A DNA stretch of 64,000 bases from Calditrichota bacterium (GTDB lineage: Bacteria; Calditrichota; Calditrichia; Calditrichales; J004), in assembly GCA_013112635.1 (NCBI GenBank), contig JABFGF010000005.1:62001-126000 (forward strand). The letters run 5' to 3'. The notes beneath the pieces were generated by a model. That model had not been told where the DNA came from and made no database searches. It was given only the letters and a program-made list of their open reading frames with translations. The translations under genes and the position numbers were made by a program. Below, piece by piece: positions 18,322-27,086 of this stretch. Numbering within the stretch: the first letter of the stretch is position 1; each line of letters begins with the position of its first letter.

Positions 18322-19134
18322 TTAAATCTTTAGTTTTGTGGATTGGCTCCAGATAAAATCAAATAAAATCCTACAGGCATTTGCAACAGAATTATGTTCG
18401 ATGGCTATCATGGTTAATTCAGTTGATTCACTTTCAAGACTGTCCAGCGCAAACATCACTGCTTCATTATCAAAAATAATCATCTTAACCGGTAGCTTTT
18501 CAATAACCCGCGCATCATGGCCTAGGTTGATTTCATTTTCAAGACCATCAGAAAGCCAACTATAGTTTTCAAGTTCTTCCCGTTCGTATATCCCTCGTGA
18601 TTTTGCCCCGCGCTTAAGAATGTCCATTTCATAATCCTGCTGTTCAACAGCTTTGTCAGTTGTATCACATGCGTACGGACCTTTGTTAAATGTTAGCAGC
18701 TCATTTTTAGTATTATTAACTAAACTGAGATATTTGTGATGGATTTGTTTTTTGTCTTTTAGTATTTCTATAAAATCTTGTGAAAGGTTATTTTCTTTTC
18801 CTTTTTCAAAAACAGGCGAAAGAACATTTGATAAACCGGCCGCTATTTTTTCCTTTTTAATAAGATCCTTTTTTTGATATTCTATTATCTTTTGCAAAAC
18901 AATTTTAGGATCTTCTGCAATATATATATTTGTGACACCAACCTTTTTTTCTTTACAAATACCCCGTTTAACCATTTTTTTCAGGACTTCATAAATTTTT
19001 GTGCGCGGTATATCAACTGCTTCCTGGAGTTCTCCGGCAGAGAACATTTTTTTGTTTATCATTGTGAGATAAACTTTTGATTCCCTCTCGGAAATGCCTA
19101 ATTCTTTTAATTTTTCCAGGTACTTGTTGGTCAT
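18322..19134 (-). CDS. TrmB-family transcriptional regulator
   Basis: A 270-residue regulator. The N-terminal winged helix, LKELGISERESKVYLTMIN...SAGELQEAVDIPRTKIYEVLKKMVKRG, is the TrmB signature. A basic Lys-rich linker follows, and the C-terminal half is a sensory domain resembling the TrmB phospholipase-D-like region. The family is best known from archaeal sugar regulation; bacterial members exist with unknown ligands. It is the first gene of a six-gene minus-strand operon (gaps of 7, 13, 78, 13 and 14 bp), so it most likely controls its own operon. A palindrome at 19167-19185 lies 33 bp upstream of its start. Confidence 0.88.
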   Translation of the reverse strand: MTNKYLEKLKELGISERESKVYLTMINKKMFSAGELQEAVDIPRTKIYEVLKKMVKRGICKEKKVGVTNIYIAEDPKIVLQKIIEYQKKDLIKKEKIAAGLSNVLSPVFEKGKENNLSQDFIEILKDKKQIHHKYLSLVNNTKNELLTFNKGPYACDTTDKAVEQQDYEMDILKRGAKSRGIYEREELENYSWLSDGLENEINLGHDARVIEKLPVKMIIFDNEAVMFALDSLESESTELTMIAIEHNSVANACRILFDFIWSQSTKLKI

Positions 19135-19166
19135 ATCAATTAAAAATGATTTAATATTATTCTTTG

Positions 19167-19185
19167 TTACCCCTTTGGGGGGTAA
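19167..19185. promoter_or_regulatory. palindromic operator candidate TTACCCC-N5-GGGGTAA
   Basis: A perfect 7-bp inverted repeat with a 5-bp spacer stands 33 bp from the TrmB-like gene's start and upstream of the divergent NSS transporter gene. The half-site-N5-half-site design matches how archaeal TrmB-type factors bind (for example TATCAC-N5-GTGATA), though the half-site differs. Its position suits an operator controlling the redox operon and perhaps the transporter (inference). Confidence 0.5.
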
Positions 19186-19402
19186 ATTTAATTCATGTTT
19201 TTTGGGAAAGCAAGAGTAGGTTTGACATTATTAAAGATAAAATAGGCTTATTTAGATTTTTATCACATTTTTCCTTGTTTAAAAATAGGTCTTTCATTTT
19301 CTTCGAATTTTTTTATATATTTCATGCTTTATTTTTCCGGCACTACCAAACTCATCAAAACAAAACTCAACATATAAAAGTATTTTATGGAGGAAAACGC
19401 CC

Positions 19403-20746
19403 ATGGACGCAAACAGGGGACAATGGAATTCCAAAATTGGTTTTATTATGGCTGCTGCTGGTTCGGCAATTGGTTTAGGAAATATTTGGAGGTTTCCGTA
19501 CGTAGCAGGTGAAAATGGCGGAGGAGCTTTTGTTTTATTATACATTGCTTTTGTTTTTGCCATAGGATTGCCATACATGTATGCCGAGTTATCTCTTGGG
19601 CGTGCAACAAAAAAAAATCCGGTTGGAGCAATTCAAACAATCTTACCGGGTTCTCTTTGGAAAATTGGCGGTTATCTTGGCGTTTTCATTGGGATTGGTA
19701 TTTTGTCTTTTTATGGCGTTATTGCCGGATGGACAATTTTATACATCTATAAAATGATGTTGGGTGATCCCGGAGGTTTTCAGGAATTAATTGCGAACCC
19801 AACAGTTGTTGTTCCACTTTTTGCATTCTTTATATTTCTAACCGGTTTTGTTGTTTATCGTGGCGTTTCTGAAGGAATTGAAAGATGGTCAAAAATATTA
19901 ATGCCTGTCTTTTTTTTATTGCTAATTGGCATTATTGTTTTTTCTTTCACTCTCGATGGAGCCACAAAAGGGTTAGAATTTTATTTAAAACCAGATTTTT
20001 CGAAGATAACATTTTCGACAGTTTTGGCCGCACTCGGTCAGGCATTTTTCTCTCTTAGCCTTGGTATGGGCACTATGATTACTTACGGCTCATATATCAG
20101 TAAAGAAGATAATATTATTACATCGGGTATTGCCGTGGCAATATTTGATACTATGATTGCTATCATGGCCGGACTAATAATTTTCCCAGCTCTTTTTGCC
20201 ATGGGCGAAGATCCGGCGGTAGGGCCACTTCTCGTTTTTGTTGTATTACCAAAACTTTTTGCCGCAATGCCAGGCGGATTAATTGTTGGTACAATCTTCT
20301 TTATACTGCTTTCAGTAGCTGCCTTAACTTCAACGATTTCATTGCTTGAAGTACCGGTGGCTTATGTAATTGATGAACACAAATTATCACGCCCAAAAGT
20401 AGTATGGATTGTGGCGATTATCGCATTTATATTAGGTATCCCATCTGTGTTGTCGCAGGGGGCATCTGAATTTTTAACAAATATCGCCATCTTCCCGGAA
20501 TCTTTTGCGGACCCTGATTTTCTTAGCCAGATGAGTTTTCTGTTTGGAGATATAGGACTGGCTGTTGGAGCAGTAATTTTGTCGCTGTTTATTGGCTGGA
20601 AGTGGGGATTAAATAAAGCAAATGAAGAGATTGAAATTGGTTCACCCGGTTTTGGGAATGCCAAACTCATTTGGGGAATATTAATAAAATTTGTGATTCC
20701 TCTGGTTATTTTTATTGTGTTACTTAGTACCATCCAAATATTTTAG
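19403..20746 (+). CDS. sodium-dependent NSS/SNF-family transporter
   Basis: A 447-residue polytopic protein with about 11-12 helices. The N-terminus WNSKIGFIMAAAGSAIGLGNIWRFPY is diagnostic of the neurotransmitter:sodium symporter family, where these residues line the Na+ and substrate sites. Length fits the bacterial LeuT-like subgroup with 11-12 helices. It probably imports an amino acid with Na+. A strong GGAGG lies 10-14 bp before the ATG. It is divergent from the TrmB regulator and is followed by the GxxExxY cassette and then an AGCS symporter. Confidence 0.93.
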   Translation: MDANRGQWNSKIGFIMAAAGSAIGLGNIWRFPYVAGENGGGAFVLLYIAFVFAIGLPYMYAELSLGRATKKNPVGAIQTILPGSLWKIGGYLGVFIGIGILSFYGVIAGWTILYIYKMMLGDPGGFQELIANPTVVVPLFAFFIFLTGFVVYRGVSEGIERWSKILMPVFFLLLIGIIVFSFTLDGATKGLEFYLKPDFSKITFSTVLAALGQAFFSLSLGMGTMITYGSYISKEDNIITSGIAVAIFDTMIAIMAGLIIFPALFAMGEDPAVGPLLVFVVLPKLFAAMPGGLIVGTIFFILLSVAALTSTISLLEVPVAYVIDEHKLSRPKVVWIVAIIAFILGIPSVLSQGASEFLTNIAIFPESFADPDFLSQMSFLFGDIGLAVGAVILSLFIGWKWGLNKANEEIEIGSPGFGNAKLIWGILIKFVIPLVIFIVLLSTIQIF

Positions 20747-20754
20747 ATTTGCTG

Positions 20755-20784
20755 AACCGCAAAGAGTGGAGAGAACGCTAAGAA
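20755..20784 (+). repeat. left inverted repeat of GxxExxY cassette
   Basis: A 30-bp element beginning AACCGCAAAGAG, matching the reverse complement of 21201-21230 at 24 of 30 positions. It begins 8 bp after the NSS transporter stop and ends 9 bp before the GxxExxY start. Confidence 0.7.
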
Positions 20785-20793
20785 ATAAAAGAG

Positions 20794-21192
20794 ATGATTG
20801 CATCAATGACAAGGGATGAACTCAATAAACTTTCAAATAAAATAATTGAATTGGCAATCAAGGTGCACAAAACATTGGGGCCAGGTTTCTTAGAATCTGT
20901 TTATCAAGAAGCCCTTGCCTATGAATTAAGCAAAAGTAATATTGCCTTTGAAAAGGAAAAGGGATTACCGGTAGCTTATGAAGATATAAAATTAGATATT
21001 GGTTTTAGATGCGATTTTTTAGTTGAAGAAAATATTATTATCGAAACAAAAGCTGTTAAAAAGATAACTGAAATTGATTCAGCACAATTAATAAACTATT
21101 TAAAAGTAACGAATCTTAAACCTGCATTACTTTTTAATTTTAATGTGAAGCTTCTTAAAGATGGTATGCATCGTTTTGTAAATAATTTCTAA
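20794..21192 (+). CDS. GxxExxY-family (PD-(D/E)xK-like) protein
   Basis: A 132-residue protein of the GxxExxY family. The name-giving motif is GFLESVYQEAL; downstream LDIGFRCDFLVEENIIIETKAV supplies the nuclease-like D...ExK core. Biochemical function is not established; the fold suggests DNA cleavage. ATG 20794 follows AAAAGAG; a second ATG at 20806 is possible. The gene and its two 30-bp flanking inverted repeats form a compact 476-bp unit placed between two transporter genes, which suggests mobility or repeat-associated spread rather than a link to transport. Confidence 0.9.
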   Translation: MIASMTRDELNKLSNKIIELAIKVHKTLGPGFLESVYQEALAYELSKSNIAFEKEKGLPVAYEDIKLDIGFRCDFLVEENIIIETKAVKKITEIDSAQLINYLKVTNLKPALLFNFNVKLLKDGMHRFVNNF

Positions 21193-21200
21193 AATAGTTC

Positions 21201-21230
21201 TTCTTCGCGTTCTTCCCGCATTTTGCGGTT
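21201..21230 (-). repeat. right inverted repeat of GxxExxY cassette
   Basis: A 30-bp element ending CATTTTGCGGTT that pairs with the left repeat at 20755-20784 (24/30 matches, the outer 9 bp identical). It starts 8 bp after the GxxExxY stop. Confidence 0.7.
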
Positions 21231-21256
21231 AACAACAAAAACCTGAAAGGAAAAAC

Positions 21257-23041
21257 ATGGGATTTTTTGATTGGTTTCTACAAATTACTACGAAGATAGA
21301 CGGCATAATGTGGGGGCCTCTAATGATTGGCCTACTTTTAATAACTGGTATCATCCTTACAATCTGGACCCGTGGTATCCAGTTCACACATATGTGGCAT
21401 TCCTTAAAATTAATCTTTTCCAAAGAATCCCGTTCCGAAGAGGGAAAAGGAGACATTTCACCATTTGCCGCTTTGATGACAGCACTGGCAGCAACTGTTG
21501 GAAACGGTAATATTGCCGGTGTAGCAACAGCCATTGCTATTGGTGGGCCTGGCGCACCTGTTTATATGTGGATTGCAGGTATTTTCGGGATGGCTACAAA
21601 ATATGCTGAAGGTTTTCTTGGTGTTCAATATCGTGAAGTAGCACCCAACGGCACAATGGCCGGCGGACCAATGTATTATGTAAAAAACGGCTTGAAAAAT
21701 AAGCAATGGGGAAAAATTCTTGGCGGCGCTTTTGCAATTTTTGGTGTGATTGCCTGTTTAATTGGCACTGGAAATATGGCCCAGTCCAACTCAATGACAG
21801 CCTCCCTTGCAAATACAATTAACCAAATGTTTCTTGGTGGCGTTTCCGGGGAGCAGGCACCGGATTATTATTATTTCATCATTGGGGCAATAATCGCACT
21901 GTTGGTAGGAATGGTCATAATTGGTGGTATAAAAAAAATCGGCCATGTTTCTGAAAAACTTGTACCGGCCATGATTGTTTTCTACATCTTTTTTGCTTTG
22001 TGGGTTATTATTGCAAATTTTGATCAAATTCCTGCAGCTTACTCTGTTATCTTTGCTTCTGCTTTTGGTCTGCAACCTTTGGTTGGCGCTTCGGTTGGTT
22101 TGGCAATTCAAAATGGGGTTAGTCGCGGATTGCTTTCCAATGAAGCAGGCCTTGGTTCGGCGGCTATTGCGCAGGGTGCTTCTGCCTCTGATGCCCCGGA
22201 AAAAAATGGTCTTATAGCCATGACCGGTGTTTTTATTGATACAATTTTAGTGAATACAATGACAACTTTAACAATTGTTTTGACCGGCGCATACACATTT
22301 ACACAAGCATGGCGTGGTGCAGGTGTTGAGGGAAATATTACCAGCATCCTGGTTACGCAGCAAGCATTTGATAGTGTTATTCCATGGGGATTAGGTGGAA
22401 CCATTATCGCTTTTTCATCTTTTATATTTGGTTATACAACACTTATAGGTTGGTCTTATTACGGTGAAAAGTGTATCGAATACCTGGGTGGTGATAAGGT
22501 AATAATGCCATTCCGTTACACATTTATTGCTTTCTTATTTGTTGGAGCGATTATTACGCCGCTTGCAGGTGAAAGCCTGGAATACTTAAACATTGTTTGG
22601 AATCTTGGTAATATTGGAAATGCTTTAATGGCCGTTCCAAACCTTATCGGTCTACTGATTCTTGGAGGAGCCGTAGCAGCTTATTTTGATGTGTTTAAGA
22701 AGTACGCTAATTTTTCTGGTCGAGCAAGGCGGCGAGAATACTTTACGTTCGGGATATTTAATTTAGTTATTTCATTTTTTCTTGGATTTATTGAAGGTCT
22801 ATTGGGAGGCCCAGGTGTTGTTGCGATAATTTATAGTTTGGCGGTTCTAATTCCTGGAATAGCTTTGTCTGTTAGAAGATTACATGATATAAGCCTATCT
22901 GGCTGGTGGCTTCTAATTATTTTTGTCCCAGTTATTGGTGCGGTAGTACTTCTAATTCTCATGATTCTAAAAGGAGCAGATGAAGAAAATGAATTTGGGA
23001 GCATTCCAGAGGTAGCTAAATCTTCATTTAGCTTTATATAG
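21257..23041 (+). CDS. AGCS sodium:alanine symporter fused to DUF805 domain
   Basis: A 594-residue membrane protein. Residues 1 to about 475 are an alanine/glycine:cation symporter (FAALMTALAATVGNGNIAGVATAI, GAPVYMWIAGIFGMATKYAEG, NGVSRGLLSNEAGLGSAAIAQGA). From about 480 a second family begins: FKKYANFSGRARRREYF, then VRRLHDISLSGWWLL, and LKGADEENEFGS, which together define a complete DUF805 (YhaH/YhaI-like) domain. DUF805 proteins are normally separate small membrane proteins, so this is a fusion. The symporter half should import alanine or glycine with Na+; the DUF805 role is unknown. GAAAGGAAAA precedes the ATG and a terminator follows. Confidence 0.92.
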   Translation: MGFFDWFLQITTKIDGIMWGPLMIGLLLITGIILTIWTRGIQFTHMWHSLKLIFSKESRSEEGKGDISPFAALMTALAATVGNGNIAGVATAIAIGGPGAPVYMWIAGIFGMATKYAEGFLGVQYREVAPNGTMAGGPMYYVKNGLKNKQWGKILGGAFAIFGVIACLIGTGNMAQSNSMTASLANTINQMFLGGVSGEQAPDYYYFIIGAIIALLVGMVIIGGIKKIGHVSEKLVPAMIVFYIFFALWVIIANFDQIPAAYSVIFASAFGLQPLVGASVGLAIQNGVSRGLLSNEAGLGSAAIAQGASASDAPEKNGLIAMTGVFIDTILVNTMTTLTIVLTGAYTFTQAWRGAGVEGNITSILVTQQAFDSVIPWGLGGTIIAFSSFIFGYTTLIGWSYYGEKCIEYLGGDKVIMPFRYTFIAFLFVGAIITPLAGESLEYLNIVWNLGNIGNALMAVPNLIGLLILGGAVAAYFDVFKKYANFSGRARRREYFTFGIFNLVISFFLGFIEGLLGGPGVVAIIYSLAVLIPGIALSVRRLHDISLSGWWLLIIFVPVIGAVVLLILMILKGADEENEFGSIPEVAKSSFSFI

Positions 23042-23069
23042 TGTTTATTTCACATTCACTCTCTCCCAG

Positions 23070-23109
23070 AAGGCGTGTTGGTTTTTCACCTGCACGCCTT
23101 TTTTATTTT
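23070..23109 (+). terminator. rho-independent terminator after AGCS gene
   Basis: An 8-bp perfect stem (AAGGCGTG at 23070-23077 with CACGCCTT at 23093-23100) is followed by a T-rich run. It ends transcription of the symporter gene 29 bp past the stop. Confidence 0.88.
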
Positions 23110-23261
23110 GAGATAAACTGTTTACACCGATTTTATCGAGTATAAATGTCAGAGCGCCCTGCAAAATACTACAAGGCTATTCCATTTACTAAATTGTATT
23201 TGAATCACATCCTCATAATCTTTAATCTTGGCCATTCAAAAAATCGATGCTATCACTTTGA

Positions 23262-25046
23262 ATGATTGCATCGTTACTAGAAACACATAGGAGAACTTCC
23301 ATTTTAGAAATGATGCGCTACTTGTGGCCCTATATGATGCGCTACAAGAAAAAAGTATTTTTCGGCTTCCTGTTTATAGGCCTTTCAAATTTTATTGGCA
23401 TTGTCCCGCCGGCCATTGTTAAAAATGCCATCGATTATATTAAAGACACTGTTGAGATAAACCAGCTGCTTAAGTTTGCAGGTTTAATAATCGTCTTCAC
23501 AGCATTAAGCGGATTTTTCCGTTTCCTGATGCGCCGGACAGTAATTGTGGTTTCCCGCCTGGTGGAAAATGATCTTCGCAATGCTTTATTTAAAAAGCTG
23601 CAATCACTGGATCGAAACTGGTATCAACACAATAATACCGGTGACATAATGTCCCGGCTCACAAATGATTTAAATGCTATCCGGGCTGTACTGGGTCCAG
23701 GTGTTATGTACACGGTAAACCTTGTCACCATGTTTATTTTTGTAACGGTAATGATGTTCAATATTAGTCCATTAATGACGCTGATCGCCCTTTTACCGGT
23801 CCCGGTTATGGGCATCGTTGTAAATCGAATTGGTGCTGTAATCCACAAACGTTATCTGGCAGTACAGGAACAATTCGCACGTATAAGTACAAAAGCGCAG
23901 GAAAACTTGTCTGGTATGCGCATAATAAAATCTTATGTTTTAGAAGACAGCGAATTAAACCATTTTAATGAATTGAATGATGATTATATCAAAAAAAATA
24001 TGGCACATGCCCGCGTACAAGCTGCGTTTCAACCTTCTATGATGTTGATTGTGGGAATTGGCTCTGCGTTAATTTTATTGTTCGGCGGTAAACTTATAAT
24101 AAGCGGCGTTATTACCCTCGGAGATTTTGTGGCCTTTACTTTGTATATGGGCATGTTGATTTGGCCTTCGATTGCTCTTGGCTGGGTGATGGGTATTTTT
24201 CTGCAAGGAACAGCGGCTTTTAAAAGATTGCAGGGAATTTATAATGCAAACGTGGATATCGAAGAGAGGGATAGTCAACTTCTCGAAAAAGTGGATGGAA
24301 AAATCCAGTTTATGAACCTCACCTTTTCTTACCCACAAACAGATCTAAATGTACTTAATGACATCCAGCTCGACATTCATTCCGGTGAAATAATTGCTGT
24401 TGTTGGACGTACGGGTGCCGGTAAATCCAGCTTGATGCATTTATTGACGCGCGAATTTGATGCTCCTGCAAAATCAGTTTTTGTGGATGGCCGGGATATC
24501 CTGGATATTGAATTGGAAAGCCTGCGTGCTGCCATCGGTTACATCCCGCAGGATACGTTTCTTTTTTCTGAGACAATTCGCGATAACATTGCTTTTGGTG
24601 TAAATGGTGCTTCTAATGAAGAAATTGAATGGGCAGCAAAAATGGCCCAGATACATGATTCGATTTTGGACTTACCGGATGGCTATGATACTATGCTGGG
24701 CGAGAGAGGTATTAATGTTTCGGGAGGGCAAAAGCAGAGACTGGCCATTGCCCGGGCCATCTTGAAACAGCCACGAATTTTATTACTGGATGATGCATTA
24801 TCCGCCGTAGATACAATCACCGAAGAAGCGATTTTAAACAATTTGCGCGAAGTAATGAAGGGCAAAACATGTCTTTGGGTGTCTCATAGAATTTCTTCCA
24901 TAAAAGGGGCAGACAAAATAATTGTTCTGGAGCAAGGAAAGATTGAAGAGCAGGGAACACATGAAGATCTTTTGTTAAATAATGGGTTGTATGCCAATCT
25001 CTATGAAAAACAAAAGCTGGAAGAAACACTTGAGTTGACAGAGTAG
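23262..25046 (+). CDS. ABC exporter, fused permease-ATPase (MsbA/multidrug type)
   Basis: A 594-residue half-transporter. Six transmembrane helices (about 30-320) precede an ATPase domain with Walker A GRTGAGKSS, Q-loop YIPQDTFLF, signature VSGGQKQR, Walker B LLLDDALSAVD and H-loop SHRIS. It would form homo- or heterodimers that export lipids, drugs or peptides; sequence alone does not decide. ATG 23262 is used; a second Met at 23310 (MMRYLWPYMMRYKK) is possible. The next gene starts 52 bp downstream on the same strand, but the shared sequence in between includes a dispersed repeat. Confidence 0.92.
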   Translation: MIASLLETHRRTSILEMMRYLWPYMMRYKKKVFFGFLFIGLSNFIGIVPPAIVKNAIDYIKDTVEINQLLKFAGLIIVFTALSGFFRFLMRRTVIVVSRLVENDLRNALFKKLQSLDRNWYQHNNTGDIMSRLTNDLNAIRAVLGPGVMYTVNLVTMFIFVTVMMFNISPLMTLIALLPVPVMGIVVNRIGAVIHKRYLAVQEQFARISTKAQENLSGMRIIKSYVLEDSELNHFNELNDDYIKKNMAHARVQAAFQPSMMLIVGIGSALILLFGGKLIISGVITLGDFVAFTLYMGMLIWPSIALGWVMGIFLQGTAAFKRLQGIYNANVDIEERDSQLLEKVDGKIQFMNLTFSYPQTDLNVLNDIQLDIHSGEIIAVVGRTGAGKSSLMHLLTREFDAPAKSVFVDGRDILDIELESLRAAIGYIPQDTFLFSETIRDNIAFGVNGASNEEIEWAAKMAQIHDSILDLPDGYDTMLGERGINVSGGQKQRLAIARAILKQPRILLLDDALSAVDTITEEAILNNLREVMKGKTCLWVSHRISSIKGADKIIVLEQGKIEEQGTHEDLLLNNGLYANLYEKQKLEETLELTE

Positions 25047-25069
25047 TATCGTGTATAGGACAATGTTTT

Positions 25070-25100
25070 TAACCACAGATTTTCACGGATTTGCACTGAT
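25070..25100 (+). repeat. dispersed CCACAGATTTTCACGGATT-type repeat at M1 gene start
   Basis: A 31-bp element that shares 19 identical bases (25074-25092) with a copy at 47421-47439. It ends inside the ATG of the M1 peptidase gene, so the repeat forms that gene's leader. Confidence 0.65.
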
Positions 25101-27078
25101 GAAAACATTTGCTATAATTTTTCTTCTCGCAACAAATATCTTCTCTCAAAATGAAGTTTCAGCGCAAGAAGCACTTTTTAAACACAAACAAAAACTGTGG
25201 CAGCATTCCAGGTCATTAAATAGAACAAGCACATCCGATAACCCTCAAAATAAATACGATGCATTGTATTATAAGCTCGAACTCGATATTCAATTCAATC
25301 CAAAACTACTGAGTGGCAAAGTAACCGGCAGGTTTCAAAGTAATACAAACGTTTTAGATACACTGGTTTTGGATCTGGATAATGCGATGCACATTACTTC
25401 GGTTTCCGGCCCGGTAAAAAGCTATCATCACAGCAATCAAAAAATAGAAATTGAACTATCCCAATCCCTTTTATTAGGTGATATTATTGAGATTAAAATT
25501 GAATATACCGGCATCCCAGATTCAGGAAATGACAGATGGTTTGTTTTTGATCAGCTTATTGATGGCTCGCCCCATGTGTGGACATTGAGTGAACCTTACG
25601 GTGCAAAATATTGGTGGCCCTGCAAAGACTTTCCGGCTGATAAAGCCGATTCGGTTGATATTATTGTCACTGTTCCGCAGGATCAAATTGTTGCTTCAAA
25701 TGGAACGCTGCAATTTGACATTATCGCTGGTGAAAAAAGAACATTCCATTGGCAAGAAAAATATCCCATCGCTACTTATCTTGTTTCTTTAGCCATTGGG
25801 CCTTATGCCCACTTTACCGATAGTTATACCTTGCCTGACAACAGCTCCATGTTACTTGATTATTATGTTTATCCTCAGTTTGAGGAAACAGCCCGTGCAG
25901 TTTTTCCAAATGTAAAAAATCATCTGGATGCTCTGACTTTTTACTTTGGGTCTTATCCTTTTTCGGATGAGAAATACGGCATGGCTCAATTTGGCTGGGG
26001 CGGTGCCATGGAACATCAAACCATTAGTAGTATTGGCAATGTAAGAGAAAGCTGGGAATATGTTTATGTGCATGAGCTAGGGCATCAGTGGTTTGGAGAC
26101 GCGTTGACTTGTGCTTCATGGACTGACATTTGGCTAAACGAAGGCTTTGCTTCTTACTCCGAAGCACTGTATGCGGAGTGGGCCGGCTTCCAGGGTCTTG
26201 AACCGGGATTTGATTCATACAAATCATATATGGGAACACAGAAATATTTAGGCGATGGAGCTTTGACAATTTCTGATACCAGCGTCGTTTCTAATATTTT
26301 TGACCGAATTGTATATGACAAGGGTTCTTGGGTTCTGCATATGCTGCGTTATGTTCTGGGTGACGAAGCTTTTTTTGAATCATTACGGACATATGTTTCT
26401 GAATTAAAATACACATCTGTGCGTACAGAAGATTTTAAAAATGTTTGTGAAACAATATCAGGAAAAGAGTTAGATGCTTTTTTTGATCAATGGTTAAACT
26501 ATCCTTTTTTTCCACGATATGCTTTTAGCTGGGAGCAAGCAAGCTCTGAAGAAAAAAAGTCTTTGATTCAAATTACCATATTGCAGGAACAGTCATATCC
26601 GGTTTATGAAATGCCAATCGATCTTCAATTCATTTTTCCATCCGGAAACGATACAGTTATCCAGATTTTAAACAACCGGGTTGAACAAATATATATGATG
26701 GAGTTTTCTGAGGTTCCTTTATCTGTAAATTTTGATCCGGATGGCTGGGTTTTGAAATCAGTTCAGGATGAATCCGGCGGTAGTTATTCATCGGAGATTA
26801 AAATTGAAAATATTTACCCAAATCCATCAAATTCGGATGTTACAATTGTTGCAAAATATTGGGGTCAGGGAAATCTGGAGCTACAGGTTTTTGATTATCT
26901 GGGACGAGAGATAAAAAAGCTAAAACCATTTTATGCTTCAACAATTCATAAATATTATTACAAATGGGATGGCCTTGATGAGCATGGTAATAGGGTAGCA
27001 GACGGAATATATTTTGTGTCACCAATTGTTAAAAATAAAGCTGTCTCAAGCGGACGTAAGATTGTAATAATAAAATAA
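25099..27078 (+). CDS. secreted M1-family metallopeptidase with T9SS sorting domain
   Basis: From ATG 25099 the protein has 659 residues with a signal peptide (to about NIFSQ). The gluzincin site is HELGH at 325-329 with the third ligand Glu348 in WLNEGFASYSEA; the substrate-binding exopeptidase motif is GGAMEHQ. The last about 90 residues, from NIYPNPSNSDVTI, are a type A sorting domain, so the enzyme should be surface-displayed or released. M1 enzymes remove N-terminal amino acids from peptides. GTG 25051 also opens the frame, but it would put the signal peptide internally. The dipeptidase gene follows after 8 bp, forming an operon for peptide use. Confidence 0.92.
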   Translation: MKTFAIIFLLATNIFSQNEVSAQEALFKHKQKLWQHSRSLNRTSTSDNPQNKYDALYYKLELDIQFNPKLLSGKVTGRFQSNTNVLDTLVLDLDNAMHITSVSGPVKSYHHSNQKIEIELSQSLLLGDIIEIKIEYTGIPDSGNDRWFVFDQLIDGSPHVWTLSEPYGAKYWWPCKDFPADKADSVDIIVTVPQDQIVASNGTLQFDIIAGEKRTFHWQEKYPIATYLVSLAIGPYAHFTDSYTLPDNSSMLLDYYVYPQFEETARAVFPNVKNHLDALTFYFGSYPFSDEKYGMAQFGWGGAMEHQTISSIGNVRESWEYVYVHELGHQWFGDALTCASWTDIWLNEGFASYSEALYAEWAGFQGLEPGFDSYKSYMGTQKYLGDGALTISDTSVVSNIFDRIVYDKGSWVLHMLRYVLGDEAFFESLRTYVSELKYTSVRTEDFKNVCETISGKELDAFFDQWLNYPFFPRYAFSWEQASSEEKKSLIQITILQEQSYPVYEMPIDLQFIFPSGNDTVIQILNNRVEQIYMMEFSEVPLSVNFDPDGWVLKSVQDESGGSYSSEIKIENIYPNPSNSDVTIVAKYWGQGNLELQVFDYLGREIKKLKPFYASTIHKYYYKWDGLDEHGNRVADGIYFVSPIVKNKAVSSGRKIVIIK

Positions 27079-27086
27079 AGGGCAGT

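Larger units (their letters stand above)
20755..21230. mobile_element. candidate GxxExxY cassette bounded by inverted repeats
   Basis: The unit consists of a left repeat (20755-20784), the GxxExxY gene, and an inverted right repeat (21201-21230) and almost nothing else. I see no clear target-site duplication beside the repeats. The structure is like a small non-autonomous insertion unit, but movement is inferred, not shown. Confidence 0.5.

Noticed and set aside
19164-19478. Plus-strand 104-residue ORF overlapping the NSS gene start
   Set aside because: It is in another frame, overlaps a gene with strong family evidence and shows no family features.
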